Of a DNA stretch of 64,000 bases, positions 11,001-23,800 are shown one piece after another. A program made the position numbers and the translations under genes. The DNA is from Dasyornis broadbenti (lineage: Eukaryota > Chordata > Aves > Passeriformes > Dasyornithidae). Positions within the stretch are counted from its first letter, which is position 1, and every line of letters begins with the position of its first letter. Under the pieces are notes generated by a model that saw only the letters and a program-made list of their open reading frames with translations, was not told the origin of the DNA and did not search any database. The stretch covers positions 1-64,000 of the forward strand of contig VZRN01004254.1 in NCBI GenBank assembly GCA_013397935.1, given 5' to 3'.

Positions 11001-14000
11001 ATCAGTCACCTTGAGCAGGCTGCTCTCCCTTGGGGGTCAAACTAGCCCCTGGGCAGAATCTGGGGAAAACCCTGGCCTATTTCAAAGCACTTGGACATGC
11101 TTCTTGTCAGCCAGCCCAGAAGCTTCTTCATATAGCTCGTTGTTTACTTATATCAGTCTTGTGTGGAGAGTTCATATATCCAGACTACGCTCCTTCTGAA
11201 ATAGGATTCCCTCCTGTCCAAGCTCTTCCGCTTTGGATAAAGTAATTAAATGTTAATTTACATTTTCTTAACCCTGTATCATCAGGCAATGTTCACAGCC
11301 TGTGAGTATGTAGCTGTTATCCATCCAGGGAGAGGATTTATCTGTCCACATCCATATTTTTTTTGTCTACTGATCATCTCAAATGGAGCTCTGCTTTCTG
11401 CTCTATTGATGGAGATGCCTAAGAACACATAAGTGCAGGATATTCTTACACAAATAGAACTTTACAAAAATAGCTATTTGTTGCCAACTTTTTATTAAAA
11501 CAGAAAGAGACAGAAAAATAATCTGCTGAGGGAGTCCTGGCTAAAGAAATTTTTTTATGGGCTTCAAAGTTTGGTGAAACCCAGGGAGGGTCTGGAAGGT
11601 GGCCTTGGTTTATATCCCTAAATAAATACATAAATAAAGACATATATAACCACACTGGTAAATCAGAGTCAGGGGTGTGTCCTTCAGCCTCAGTGACAAC
11701 CTTCAGTTGAACTACAGGTGCTGAGGGTGCAGGGGGAACTCCTTCCAGTCCAAATCCCGATGCAATTCATCTGCCTTGGTTACAATAGAAATTAACAAGT
11801 CTTCAGTCTTCACATGTAGATGTGCTCACCAAGCAGACCACCCCTCCACAAAACATGGATATGAGTGTTGCAGGCAAAGAGAGAAACCGGAGTCACTCGG
11901 CATCGTCCCCATAGTGCTGCAGAAACCCCTCTCGGCCTTTTGTGGGGTTTGGCAGGAAGCTTTAGCTCTCTTTACCCTGCAGTTGGAGCCCCACCATCTT
12001 CAGGGCTGCAAAATACAGGCACAGTACTGGTGGAGAGAGCAGGGCGTTCCCCTTGCAGATGGCCTGACAGATAACTTGACTGCTGAGGAATAAACACATT
12101 ATTTGCATGTCCTTAGGGCTCAGTTCTTCCTTGCCAATACCCAGTACAAACTGTCTGATGTCAAGCTGTTTGTTCCATAGGCCAGTCGTAGCAGTTTAAT
12201 CCTCCCTGCCACATGGTTACTCCATGACAAAACTAAAGGACGGTACTGCTCATCAAATAATGTAAGAGTGTGGAGCAGAAAACAAGTATTTGACGTCTTT
12301 AGGTTCACATAACAGCTTCGTCTTGGACAGCATAAGGCAGAGCTTGCTGACTCCAGGCAGCAACAGGTACAGCTCTCAGAGCTTTATTTAGCAGCTGTAA
12401 TCCTGCAGCCTTTCACACCAGATATTGTCTTGCTCAAAAAGTTCTGGCTCAGAGCAAGCCTCTCTGTCCTTCACTGCACCCACCAAGACCAGCGAGATTA
12501 CCGGCTTTTCCCCACTGGTCCCACACTTCTGCTTTGGGGTTGCTGCTGGTTTTGACAACTATTCTCTGCTGAAATGACAGTAAAACAGTAACTTACCACT
12601 ACAGCCACCACATGGTTTATGATGGTCTATCTGAGTGTACTGGGGCATCACAGCTTTTTATTGTACTTCACAACCAGTCTCCCTGTGGGTCTTGGCCCAT
12701 AATATACACATTTCAACCAGCCACTTCTGGACAGTTCAGTTGCTTGAATTATTCTGTTTCTCTGCTCTCAACAGTCATCCTCCCCTTCAAATCTGCTAAC
12801 AGCTCAAAACCTGAGCAGTCCTCAATGTTCTCTTTCTTGGCACATCCTGTCCTCAGAGCAGTAGTGCCAGGTAGGTAAAAAGTAAAACCCAGCGGAAATG
12901 TGTAAAAGAAATTATATTGCTATGAAGCATCAGGGTTGCCAGGCTCCTCTATATTCTCATTTGTCCCTCAAATAACCTCTGACAGGAAAGCATGGGAAGC
13001 ACCAAACATAACCTGCCCCAAATGTCTGACTGGCTCAGCACAGCCTCTCCCAGCTCATGCATGATGAATTTCACAGGGATACACAGCTAATTGAAATGAG
13101 GTGGGCAGGGAGCAATGGTGGCTCTTCTCTTCCAAACAAAATTAAACACTAAAGAGATTCTGGGATCCCAAGAAGGATTTGGGGAACAGATGGGATTCTT
13201 GAGCTGTTCTCTCCTTGCTTCAGCAAACTGGGGATGTTCTGGTTAGGAGGGCAAAGGAAACGAAGTATTACATGCCCGCATTTTCACATTGTAAGTCAGC
13301 ACTAGGTAGTGGTTCGGTGGGAAATTCCACTGGGTGTTTCTTCCTCTCAGGAGGGTGGCAATGAATAACTATCAACACCCACCCCCCTGTTTACCCTACA
13401 GAAGATGCTACGGGCCCTGACAGGGTTCTGACTCCTCTTCAAGATGAATTCTGAAAGCTTGCTCCACACCTGGCACAAGGCTCAAAGACATCTTTCCATG
13501 GGCTTGAATTTAATGCTCATGTCAGTTTGCTCACTTATTAAATGGTGACACTTTAGACCGGCTAAGAGAGGGTCATCAGTTGCCATGTTTCTAAATATAC
13601 TAAACATGCTGCTGTGTGAGTAGGTTAATGTTACCTTCTCTTCCTCCTGGCTGATTTATTGTGCCATTAACTCAGATTCCTGCTCTGTCGAGCCTCTGTT
13701 TGTGTTATTGCACACCAGCCAGGCAGGCTCCCAGCCGCACCTGCAAAACAGCTCAGGAAGTGCTTTGTCCTTCCCTGTGTCCTGCAGGAGATACCACCAG
13801 TAGCACCAGCCCTGGGGACAGCCCTGCAGACAGCTTTTCCTGAAGAACATGAGATGCTCTGATGCACCTGTGGCAGCTTCCCACCGCAGCCACACTGGCC
13901 AGAGAGGCTCCTGCTCCATGCAATGCCCTGCTGCATCCCTCGCCTTTGCTCTCAGTGGCTTTGATGGGTTCAGCGCTATCATTCTCCTACGCTCTCCTTT

Positions 14001-17000
14001 CCAAAGAAAATCTTGAGCAGCACTCCATGCAGGAGGGCTACTTGCTCAGTAGTGTGTGAGAAGGCTGCAGCAAAATACTTCTGTTTAAACCCTCTCCTCT
14101 CTCACTAGAGAAGATTATGCATCCAAACTGGACCCTCCCTCAGATGCTTGGGGAAACTGTCAGAGTGAATTAAAAGCCGTAAAAAGCCAGGGCTATAACT
14201 CAGTGCCTTTTAAATGCCAAGATTTTGTGGGGGACAGAGGGAGGGAAGTAGCCACTAATGTAATTTTCAACAGGAGTACACTCCTCTAATATAATTTGGC
14301 CTGGCTACCCTTCCAAATGCAGCCTTCCCTGGCTGAGCTGGTTCAGGGCCATCCTCCTAAATGCCCCAGAAATTACTGATGTAATGAAAGCACTTGCCCA
14401 GGCTTTGTTTTGGCCTTTTAAACCCTGGAGTGAAACCAGCTTTCTGCATAGAGCACATTGCTGGGCATGTAACTGGACACATTAATATTGTGGGGGTTTT
14501 TCACCGACTATGTTCTTCAAAGATGCAAATGGCTCATTTGTTTAGGCTTTGTTCCTTTTTTCTCTTTGGTTAAAGTCTAGTAGTCCTCTGATGGTCTGCA
14601 AGTTGTATGATGTCTTACCAGATTAATAAATATCAGTTACTCTGATCCAAATTCCTGGTCCAAATTTTACATTCACCAGTTGTCTGTTTGCCAGTACCTT
14701 ATGCTGCCTGTAGCAGAGTTCAATAGCCCATTATTCTTTGCTTTCCTTGCAAGTGAACGGTTTCCAGAGCAGGGACCCTTGCTTTGCCATATCCATTTCC
14801 TTAGGCAAAAGCTATCAGAGAAAGAACTTGAAAGTCTTTTAGAAAGTGCTCTCTTTGCCTCACTCTTTGTGAATTAAAATATGTTTTTCCCGACAGCTCT
14901 TTAAAGAGCTCCTTGCCACATTGTGCATCATAGACTTAAATATCATCAAAAAGCCACAGCACTGATTTCCTTCTCTTGGGTTTATTTTGGTCGTCTTTTC
15001 AAAATACATCTTCTGATTGTATGTGGCAGCCAAGTGTATTGAATTGTCCCCCAAAGCATCTAACTGGGAACTTTTTACTGTTATTTCTCATAAACAACTG
15101 ATGCTCAAGGACAGTGACTGTTCTTGGAGACTCGCAGTTTAAGGATAATCTGCAATCCTCTCTCTCCTTGTACAAATGCTGGGACAGAAGTGGGAAATGC
15201 GCCCTACAGTTTCTAGAAGGTAAGAACCATGTCCAGGGGGTTTTGCTGTGACATATGCAGGGCTGTCACGAGCACATGTTAGAAAAGAGATGGTGTGAGA
15301 GACTAAAAGAGAAGCTGACAAAACCCAGCAGAACAGCAAGAGTGTTGCAGAGTTTTGGGGAGGCTACAAAGGATATGAACTTTGGTGCCTTTAGAGGAAA
15401 AAAGAAGAAGGAAGAAAGAAGGAGATGAGGTGCATGGCCAGATTTCTGGGCAAGAACAACCTTGATGGCTACAATTTTGAATGATTTGAAGGGATGGGAG
15501 AAATGACATAGGCATTTGTGTGCCAGAGAGATCGGTGTCACAGAAGCTGAGTTTTTAGAAAGGACAGGCAGAAAATATATCACCCCAAAGACTCACTCAT
15601 TCTCTGTCTATCGATACACTTCCTTTTCCCCTGCGGACAGGCAGCACTACCCTTCTCTGGAAAGCCGTGTTACACATGAGGCTGTTGCCTTCTGGTTTGC
15701 AGCCATCAGGGCTCAGCCTCTGATACAAAGTTCCAAAGCAGACAGTAAGTACATTATCAGGTAGCAGGAAGAGATAATCCCCCAAACCACAGCCCAAAGC
15801 CTTTTAAAATCAAGTACATCACAGATTCCAGTCAGAAATCTATGAAGTGGAGCTGTTCTGCCCATGGTGTTGCAGGGGTCAGTTTGGGGATGAGGCAGCA
15901 GCAAGCCCAGGAGCAGGAATGCAGAGTCACACTCCCAGGTTGTGAGCACTTCACTGTACCCACACAGAACTGGATCCAATGGCATGCAAGGAGAGGCAGC
16001 AGGCGTAGGAAAAGAGGTTTTTTCCCTCCCCAGCATCTTAAACTAGGTAACTATATTTAAAAACCGTGTTGCTAAACCCAAAATTAAGTAAGTGAAAATA
16101 AGGACATAGGGGACCTAAGGTAGCATGATTTATTGATGTGAGTTGCTAATATACTCAGTAGGTAATTACATATATTTAATCATCTATTAAGTGCAAGCTG
16201 GATTTTTAGTATACATTAATACAGTACATGGCACAAGACCATAATGCTTTGTACTTCCCTAGAGTTGCATACTAATCATTAGAAAACTCTCCCACAAGCA
16301 TTTGCTGCTACAAAAATCCAGTGAACTGAAATATCCCAATTAACTTTTGAGCCAGTCTTGGCACAATGCATTAAGAAACTCAGAGAGGGAAGGAAGACAA
16401 TTTGCAGCAAACCAGGCACCACCCAGTTGAAGAATACCCAATTAATGATAAATCAGATATGTCAGAAATTAGGGCAAAGGATTTCTTTGGCAGCATTTTA
16501 AGTCATATATGTTTAACACCTTCCCAGATGTCTTCCTCATGATTTATTGTCTAAGGGGAACAAGACAGTAACAGTAGTACGAAACTTTCTTTGGTTTCCT
16601 TATATTTTACATTGCTTTGTCCATTTAAAATCCATGCTTTGCAAGTGTTATCAGACTGACCAGACTGATACATGTGCAGCACAGTAGTTTTACCTGGGTG
16701 ATCACATCTCCTGTTTACATATTCTATGATCTGTGCACGTAGCTTTGTTATTTCACTGTCCTTTGGAGGTAGGAGCTTTTAATTAAAAACAATAACAACT
16801 GAAAACTGAAGGTGAAAGGCCACTGGAATTACCAAACTCAGAGACTCCAGTCTTTGGGAGGTTGAGATGAACTCCTTGGAGAAGGTGAGTAGTTCAGACA
16901 AAGTGTTTCCAAGCCCAGGATGGTAACACCGGCAGATGCTACCAGAAGGATGGCCAGCAGGATGTGCTGCTGGGAGCGTGTCTGTCCTTGAGAGCCTCCC

Positions 17001-18604
17001 AGCATCCCGATGCTCCTCGTGGTCTGATGCTGCTGGAGCCTGCTGCTTGCACAAGCACAGGAAATTAAAAGGCAGCCGGGCAAGTGCCCAGATTTCCAGA
17101 GTTTGTGGCAATTTTCTTGTCCCAGTGGTTCCTTGACCTTTTATTAAGACCTCAGTTAAAAAAAAAAAAATTAACCTGTTGAACTGGGCTACAAATACTG
17201 GTGCCTTGGCTTCATACCAACATGAATAGCCCAGGTAAGTGGTAGTCATGAAGAGTACACTAATTTCCTTTCTTTTTTTTGTTGTTAATTGGTGATTTCC
17301 AGTATCACTTTGTACATGCATAGTTAAAGTCTTCTAGGCAGGTGGTAAAAGTTGCATGTGTTTCTTGATTGCTTTAATGCATTCTCATTATAGCACAACA
17401 TCCACCTTTATTTAACCTCTAGAGAAGTGCCAGTGTCAGTGCAGCTGTTGAAGTGCTGTCACTGGCACAGATAACTCTCACATTTTGCACAGTCCTGTAC
17501 AACATTTACCACAAAACAGAAAAGAGTGGCTTGTATGAAAATAATGCCTAGTTTTAAGGCTTTTAGTCCTGAATTCTGCACATTCTTTGTTTCATTTTCT
17601 GTTTTAGACTCTTTGTCACATAGCATTTAATATGATTTCCACTTGAAATTTGCTCTTTACTACTTGCTAATAAATAAGTATATAACTACCCTGACTCCAA
17701 TCGGAGCTGATATAGCTGAGTGAACTCCCCAAAAAACAAAAGCACATGTACATTGCCCAGAATGATTAAGCATCCATAAATACGCTACTCCAAAGTCTGA
17801 TTTATGACGATACAAAAGTGAGCACATACACTGGGATACATGATGGTGGAAATAAGTGAGGGGGAGGGAGAACAGGGTATAATTGAATGATGATGGTTGG
17901 GTGGACAAGGGGTTGCAAATGTAAAGACCTTCCAGTGTGGACACCTGAGTGAAGACAGTGTGTACATGGCCATGGTTTCAGGCAGGGAACTGATGTTGTC
18001 CTAGCTGCTTGGAGTCAGGCAGAGCCCAGCACAGAGGAGAAAAATATAGAAATACGTTCCTTCTTTATCTTCCCTCCTTTTCTGATTTTCTCCTGGGAGA
18101 GAACTTCTTGGCTATTTCACAGTTTATTTCTCCAGTTTGTCCTTTGTGGTGTGTTTTGCAGGCCTTCTGTGACTGCTTGTAGTGCACAGACACACACATA
18201 CAACGCCTTCACCTGAAGGTGAAGTTAACCAGCTTATTTGGCTGATTTGCTGATTCCGAAAGAACTTTTTCTCCTTTGACTGATAAAGGAGCATTGGTAA
18301 CCTTACTGTTGCTGAAGTCATCTCTTGTGGATACAACACTTGCTAAGTTCACATTGTAATAAAAGAGAAAGTCCCTCTAAACACCGCATCCAAGATATGC
18401 TTTGTGTTTATGCTGAGAAGGGTTAAAGGCAAAACCCCTGAAGAGATTATATTTGGGTTTAACAGTGCTAAGTCGAGGTAATTGTTACACGATATTCCTG
18501 GTTAATGAAACTCAGCTTCCAGTAGTTTAATGTTGCTTTTGTGATGGAGAGCAAGTTGCCATATGCAGCCGCCTGAAAGTCTCAGTGACACACACTGTTT
18601 AACA
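8061..18604. other. Intergenic stretch between the left-hand gene and COLQ
   Basis: No gene recognised. Many short open frames occur on both strands, the longest being 180 codons at 16779-17321 on the minus strand, but none shows a known domain or a convincing exon boundary. A run of A lies at about 9673-9689. Base composition rises in G+C around 10.0-10.8 kb and 13.7-14.0 kb. No CR1 copy was recognised here, which is the longest repeat-poor block of the window. Confidence 0.5.
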
Positions 18605-18610
18605 TTTATT
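18605..18610 (-). terminator. COLQ: Candidate poly(A) signal of COLQ
   Basis: Reading the minus strand, AATAAA lies about 220 bases past the COLQ stop codon and is followed by CAGTGTGTGTCACTG, a GU-rich element suited to cleavage. That gives a 3' UTR of roughly 230-250 bases. Longer 3' UTRs using more distal signals are possible. Confidence 0.5.
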
Positions 18611-18827
18611 TCTCTATTAAGACAGGATGCAGTGGTCCTATTTTTCCCAATCTGACGAATTTATATAAAAAAAGAAAATCTCAAAATGGCCATCAGCAGC
18701 ATGATGTGTCTTTGTTTGTTTTCACAGAGGTGGGTGGGTGTTTTTTTTGTCCCAGTCCTTCTTGGATAGGTGATGGTGTAGCACCTAGCACCCGCTGCAT
18801 GTGGGATGCTACCCACCTCCGCTCCCC

Positions 18828-18897
18828 TCATGTGAAGTATCGACACTGTGTGGAGTCAATGTAGCAGTAAGAAGTGCATCGCAATTTTCCATAAGAC
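18828..18897 (-). CDS. COLQ: COLQ exon 17 (last coding exon)
   Basis: Seventy coding bases after an acceptor with a pyrimidine tract (TTTTATTCTAG). The exon completes a split glycine codon and encodes residues 432-453 plus a TGA at 18828-18830. The peptide ends in [11 protein letters not shown] and supplies the last three cysteines (438, 442, 449) of the C-terminal domain. The ending CRYFT is the same as I know from human COLQ. The exon is far too short to be seen as an open frame and was found from phase and homology. Confidence 0.95.
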
Positions 18898-19370
18898 CTA
18901 GAATAAAAGAGAATATCTCAGTTTCAAAGCATGTTATAGTTCACATTATACCGTTTCTGGATGTAATGCTCCGTAGGAGTGAACAACATCAGAATATGCA
19001 GAATATGCATATGCAGCAACATATGGGAAACAAAATAGGAGGGCAATTTTCATCAGTGCTCCACTATGTTCTCCTTTGTCAGCAAAATAGGAGTGCAGGA
19101 GAAACTATGAGTGAAGATTTAACTCCCAGTAATGTCAATTAAAAAAATAAAATCTCTATTGGCAGCAGGACCTGAGCATTTCATGGGGGTGGATGCAAAA
19201 GGCCCTGGCGCTCACCCAGGGGAGCTGTGGAACGAAATATCTGAGGCTCTGAGTTAAGTGTTTTTCCAGTTACTCCCAATAGCTTCAGCAGGCATGACTG
19301 TGCCTGTCCTTTAATTTATATTTCATGTACTTGAAATAATGAGAGGGACACATTTGAACCTTTGAAACCG

Positions 19371-19407
<37 letters not shown>

Positions 19408-20847
19408 AAAATTGAAGTATCCTTGCAAAATAAGGGAAACCAGAGATTTTGTCTTTCTACTGACTTAAACTGATCTGTGGTGACTCTGTGTACTGAACAC
19501 CTGACCAGAGATGTTAATAAGGCTTCAGTGTGTTTTTATTGCTGGCATATGTCTAAGTGAATAACCCATCCATAGCATCAAGCTTAAGCAGCTTTAAAAC
19601 TACGTCCTTGAGTAACCCACATTCTCAGATCAACATAAAATCTGAAGAGAAGGTGTGTGAAATAGGAGGAGGGATCTGTGGGTTGGAAAGAGTAAAAAAA
19701 TGGGAAAATCAGTTGCAGCAGAATTCTTGGAGGAAAGGTTACTTTGGGGTAAAACTCCCATGGGAGTGCCATGCTCACATACTCAGCCCACTTTACTCAT
19801 GACTCACAGCTTTTTCTTTAGTTTGGCAAATAATTTGCAGACTACACACAAAAATAAAATGTCTCAGTTGCTCTTCACAACTTGAATATACACGCAAAGT
19901 AAAATGTATAAAATTTTCCGCAAGCCTTTGTGGTGCTATCTTTGGCACCAAAGTTCAGACTTTCAGAAGGGAATAGTTTTCACAGTAGAAAACAGCTCTA
20001 CACTGCCTGAAGATGAGGTCTCTGTAAAATGTTTCAGGTTTGCCAGGTTTACTAGTCCGGATTTTAGTAATCTCTTACACCAGAAGTGCTCCAACAATTA
20101 CAGTGGAGGGATTAGCACAGCACTAGACTTACAAAGACATCCTGTGGTTTCTTACTCCTGTCAATTAGCACATTATTGTTCCCTGAATGATGAGGGCTCT
20201 GCGCACAATTTAATTTGCAAATTAAATGTTTCCTGTTAGCCAGTAACAACACCTGACAGCTAAATAGAGGTGCTGCTGTAGGAGGAAAAACGCTGACCAG
20301 AGGAAGCTGCCTAAACAAAGGCAGAGAAGGCAAGTCAACAATAACCAGATGTTTTAAATGAAGGATGTTGCTAAGCAGATGCACGGCTCTGCATCTGCTG
20401 GTGAATGAATTTCCTGGGCCTTGGAAAAGCTGACAGATGACTGCTTGATTCAGAAGCAAATACACCCTTACAGAACCTATTTATGAAAGGGCAGCAGGAG
20501 GTTATACCAGCCTCTGGTTTGATTGTTGTGGTGTTTTTCCTTCAGTGTGATCATCTTCTTATGGTCTTTCCTACTCTTCTTACATTATGGGTGGACATTA
20601 ATGAGACCAAATGAGGAAATCTTGGCAAGAAATGGGCAAACATAGGTCTATGTGACCTTCATTTATTTTGTACAGTAAGAAGCATGTACTTCTCACTGAG
20701 AAATGAGATTTAGCCCTTAAAGTCAATGATATGCAGAAATAATTTGATAGACTCTTTCATCACTGCTACTTGCAGTGGAAGTAAGGTGGAACACGTTTTA
20801 AGTGGATGAGACTCCTCTGTTTTAAAGCTGGCAAAGAGAAAAAAGAA

Positions 20848-20896
<49 letters not shown>

Positions 20897-23800
20897 CCCA
20901 TAAATCTATCAACAAAAAAACCACCAAACCAAAGTGAAGAGCCCCTCTTACATACCCAGGAAGGTATGTTCTACATGTCAAATATCCAAAATCCATCCCA
21001 TCACAGTCTTCAACCCCCTCGTGCTTGTAGCCATCTCCGCAGTAAGCACGGCGGCACCCTAGTGAAAAAGGAAGGAAGGAATACCTTCAAGGTACTTCAT
21101 ATATAAAAGAAACAGGTAAGGAAAGTGGAACTAGATCTTTCAAGGTTAAGTATAAAACAAGATATTTTGGGAAGGACATTCTGTAAGAACTGTCTAAGAA
21201 GGAGCAGCATGCTTCACTCCAAAGAATGTGCTTTTTTCAGCCTAATTTCAGTGACCAAGGGAAAGAACGGATAAGTACTAAAGACAATTACTACGGAATC
21301 ACTAATTACAACACCACTTACTTTAAAAATTATTATTGCCATGATAATTACTATCAAAATAAGTTAAAGGAAAACAAAACACAGTCAATGTAAATGATTT
21401 GGGGAGGTCACAATCTCACAATAAATTATCTTAGGTCATTAAGTGGTTTGAAATTCCCAGTCTAGACCTTCACCCAATTCTGCACAATATCTATGTTTGT
21501 CTGTTGTGAGTTTCCACTTATGAAGGGAATTATGCAGCCTGTCTATAAAAAAACTTTAAAAGTACGTAATGGCTGCCAAAAACATGTTTTCCCCATTGCT
21601 GACTCCTACTGACTTGAGCATGAGTGGGACTTACGACATTTTTTCATGGTGACTGGCATGTAGGCTGTGGTAATTTGTGGGTTTGTTTGCCATTTTAGCA
21701 ATTGGACTTTGATTTGGATGTCTTCAGCCCATGGAGAATGACTTTATAACAGGAACAAACTCATTTAGTTAAAATCCCTTTGGCATCTTCTGAGAGAATC
21801 CATTGGTGTTAAGCAAAGGATTAAACAGACAATCAGGAATAGGGCGTTTATAAGAGGCTAAAATGGGTTATTTACAAATAGAAAATGATTAATTAATTGC
21901 ACCAAGGATGCGTTTGTCAGAAATTGATGCTTCTGGTTGGTCTTAAAAATGACCAACAAGCCTATTTTACAATTAAATCAATTTAACATTTGGTTGGCCT
22001 TTTGCTTTTGGCTTGGTCACAGGAGAAGAATGATGACAATGTTCTCATTTCAAAGTAACTCAGTGATGACTCCTTGGGTCACATCAGTGTCAGAAATCAA
22101 TGTATTGCAAGGCTTCCATTGACCGGAAGCTTTGCCCACATCATAGCACAGAAAGCAAGATGTGCCCTCAGACATACAGTGCACAATTTTGCAGGCACTA
22201 GAACTAATGAACATTATTTTCCTGCATAGTTGCTCGCCATGGCTGATTGCAAATTCTAATTGAATCATTTTCTCATGTCTGGAGACAGGAGAGATCCTGC
22301 TGTCTCTCTGGAGTATGCCGCAGTCAGGCGAGTTTAGCGGGGCTTTTATGCATATGTCTCCCTACACCTGTTGAGTCTGAATTGCCTTTGAAATCTCTTT
22401 CCTGTTGTCACTGAGAAGTTGGCTGGGATTGCTAAATTATAAGGGGAAGGGTAGTGATGGACAAGTGGATGGAGAAACTTGCACAGGGCATGACTGCCTA
22501 CCCACCACTTCAAAGTCAGGCTAAAAAATGAAGGGATATATAAATGAAAAATTGCATCTTTCAGTGTTGGCTGATACTGTTCTGAAATGTGAAGAAGCAT
22601 CCCTTTGCTAGGGACAACAGAGCACCAAACCTACTGTGTGGGGATGGTGTAGTGCTATGTTCTGGGAAAGAATTCAAGCCATAAAAGCAACCGAGAGGGA
22701 GAAGTGAAGGTTGCCACAGCTGCTCGAATGCTTATATGCTCTTTGCTATCCACAACCAGCAAAATGGAAGGAAGATTGAGTAGACATGAATTAAATGTTC
22801 TATAAACTCAATAGTGAAGTTAGTGGGTTAACACCTTCCCTATGCAAGTGAATAACAAAATCCAAAGTGGTGTTTCTGTACTCAGGATCTACTTTACCAT
22901 AACAAACAGCCAGTTTCAGTGTCTATCCCAAGGGTTGTGATGCACTGAAAAAGTGTGCTATAGCTTTTAGACAGAGAGCTGGCAGCCCTCAGGAAAGGTG
23001 TGTGTGTGTAAACCAGCTTCTGGATGTGGCCCCCGAAATGCAGTTGTTTGGCTCTGGCTCAGCAAAGATGCATGAGAAGTACTGTTGTCACCTCTGCGCT
23101 GTGCTGGTGTGTGCCATCCACATGCATGAAGGCCTCAGTTTTCAGCCTGTGGCCATTGCTCCTCCCTTTCCCTGTGCTTGCACTTGATCCACAAACCACA
23201 CAAGCTCTCCTTGTGTGATTTAGACAGCAGTGTACCTGTTGGAACAAGGATTCCAGCCTTCCCCAGCAGAAAGAAACCACTCCTGCTGCACTGTAACTTA
23301 CTTATACAGTCATCAGTCACAATTGCGTTGCCATCGTCGCACTCTTCCCCATCCTGCACGATCCCGTCTCCACAGGTACCCCCATCCTCGAAGCGGTAAT
23401 CCACAGGATAGAAAGGGGTGAGCTGGCCAAGCAAACACACAGTGGTAACTGAACCAGACCAGGAGTAGCCTGGATAGCAAGCAGAGGTGGAGGACTATAG
23501 GGGACAGATCCCACAACCAGGTTTCTATGTCCTCTTACTTGTTGGTCAGAGGGTTTATACAGAGTCTGATCCAAAGTGCAGTGGATGTAACAAGAACATC
23601 TAACACAAGAATTTTCCTGCTGCTAATTTCAGAAAGACCAGCTTAGCTCCTTGAAGCAATAAGGAAATACATGAGTTTGGTTTTGTGGGGTTTTTGTTCT
23701 GCAACTTTGTACCCCAGTGAGTTTTGCCTTATTTAGTATTAAATGAAAACACTCTTTACTACCATAATTCCCCAAACTCTGCTCCAGTTTGCTCACCAGT

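Noticed and set aside
16779..17321. 180-codon open frame on the minus strand, the longest of the window
   Set aside because: Low-complexity, no recognisable domain, no supporting exon boundary, and another frame on the same strand is open over the same bases.
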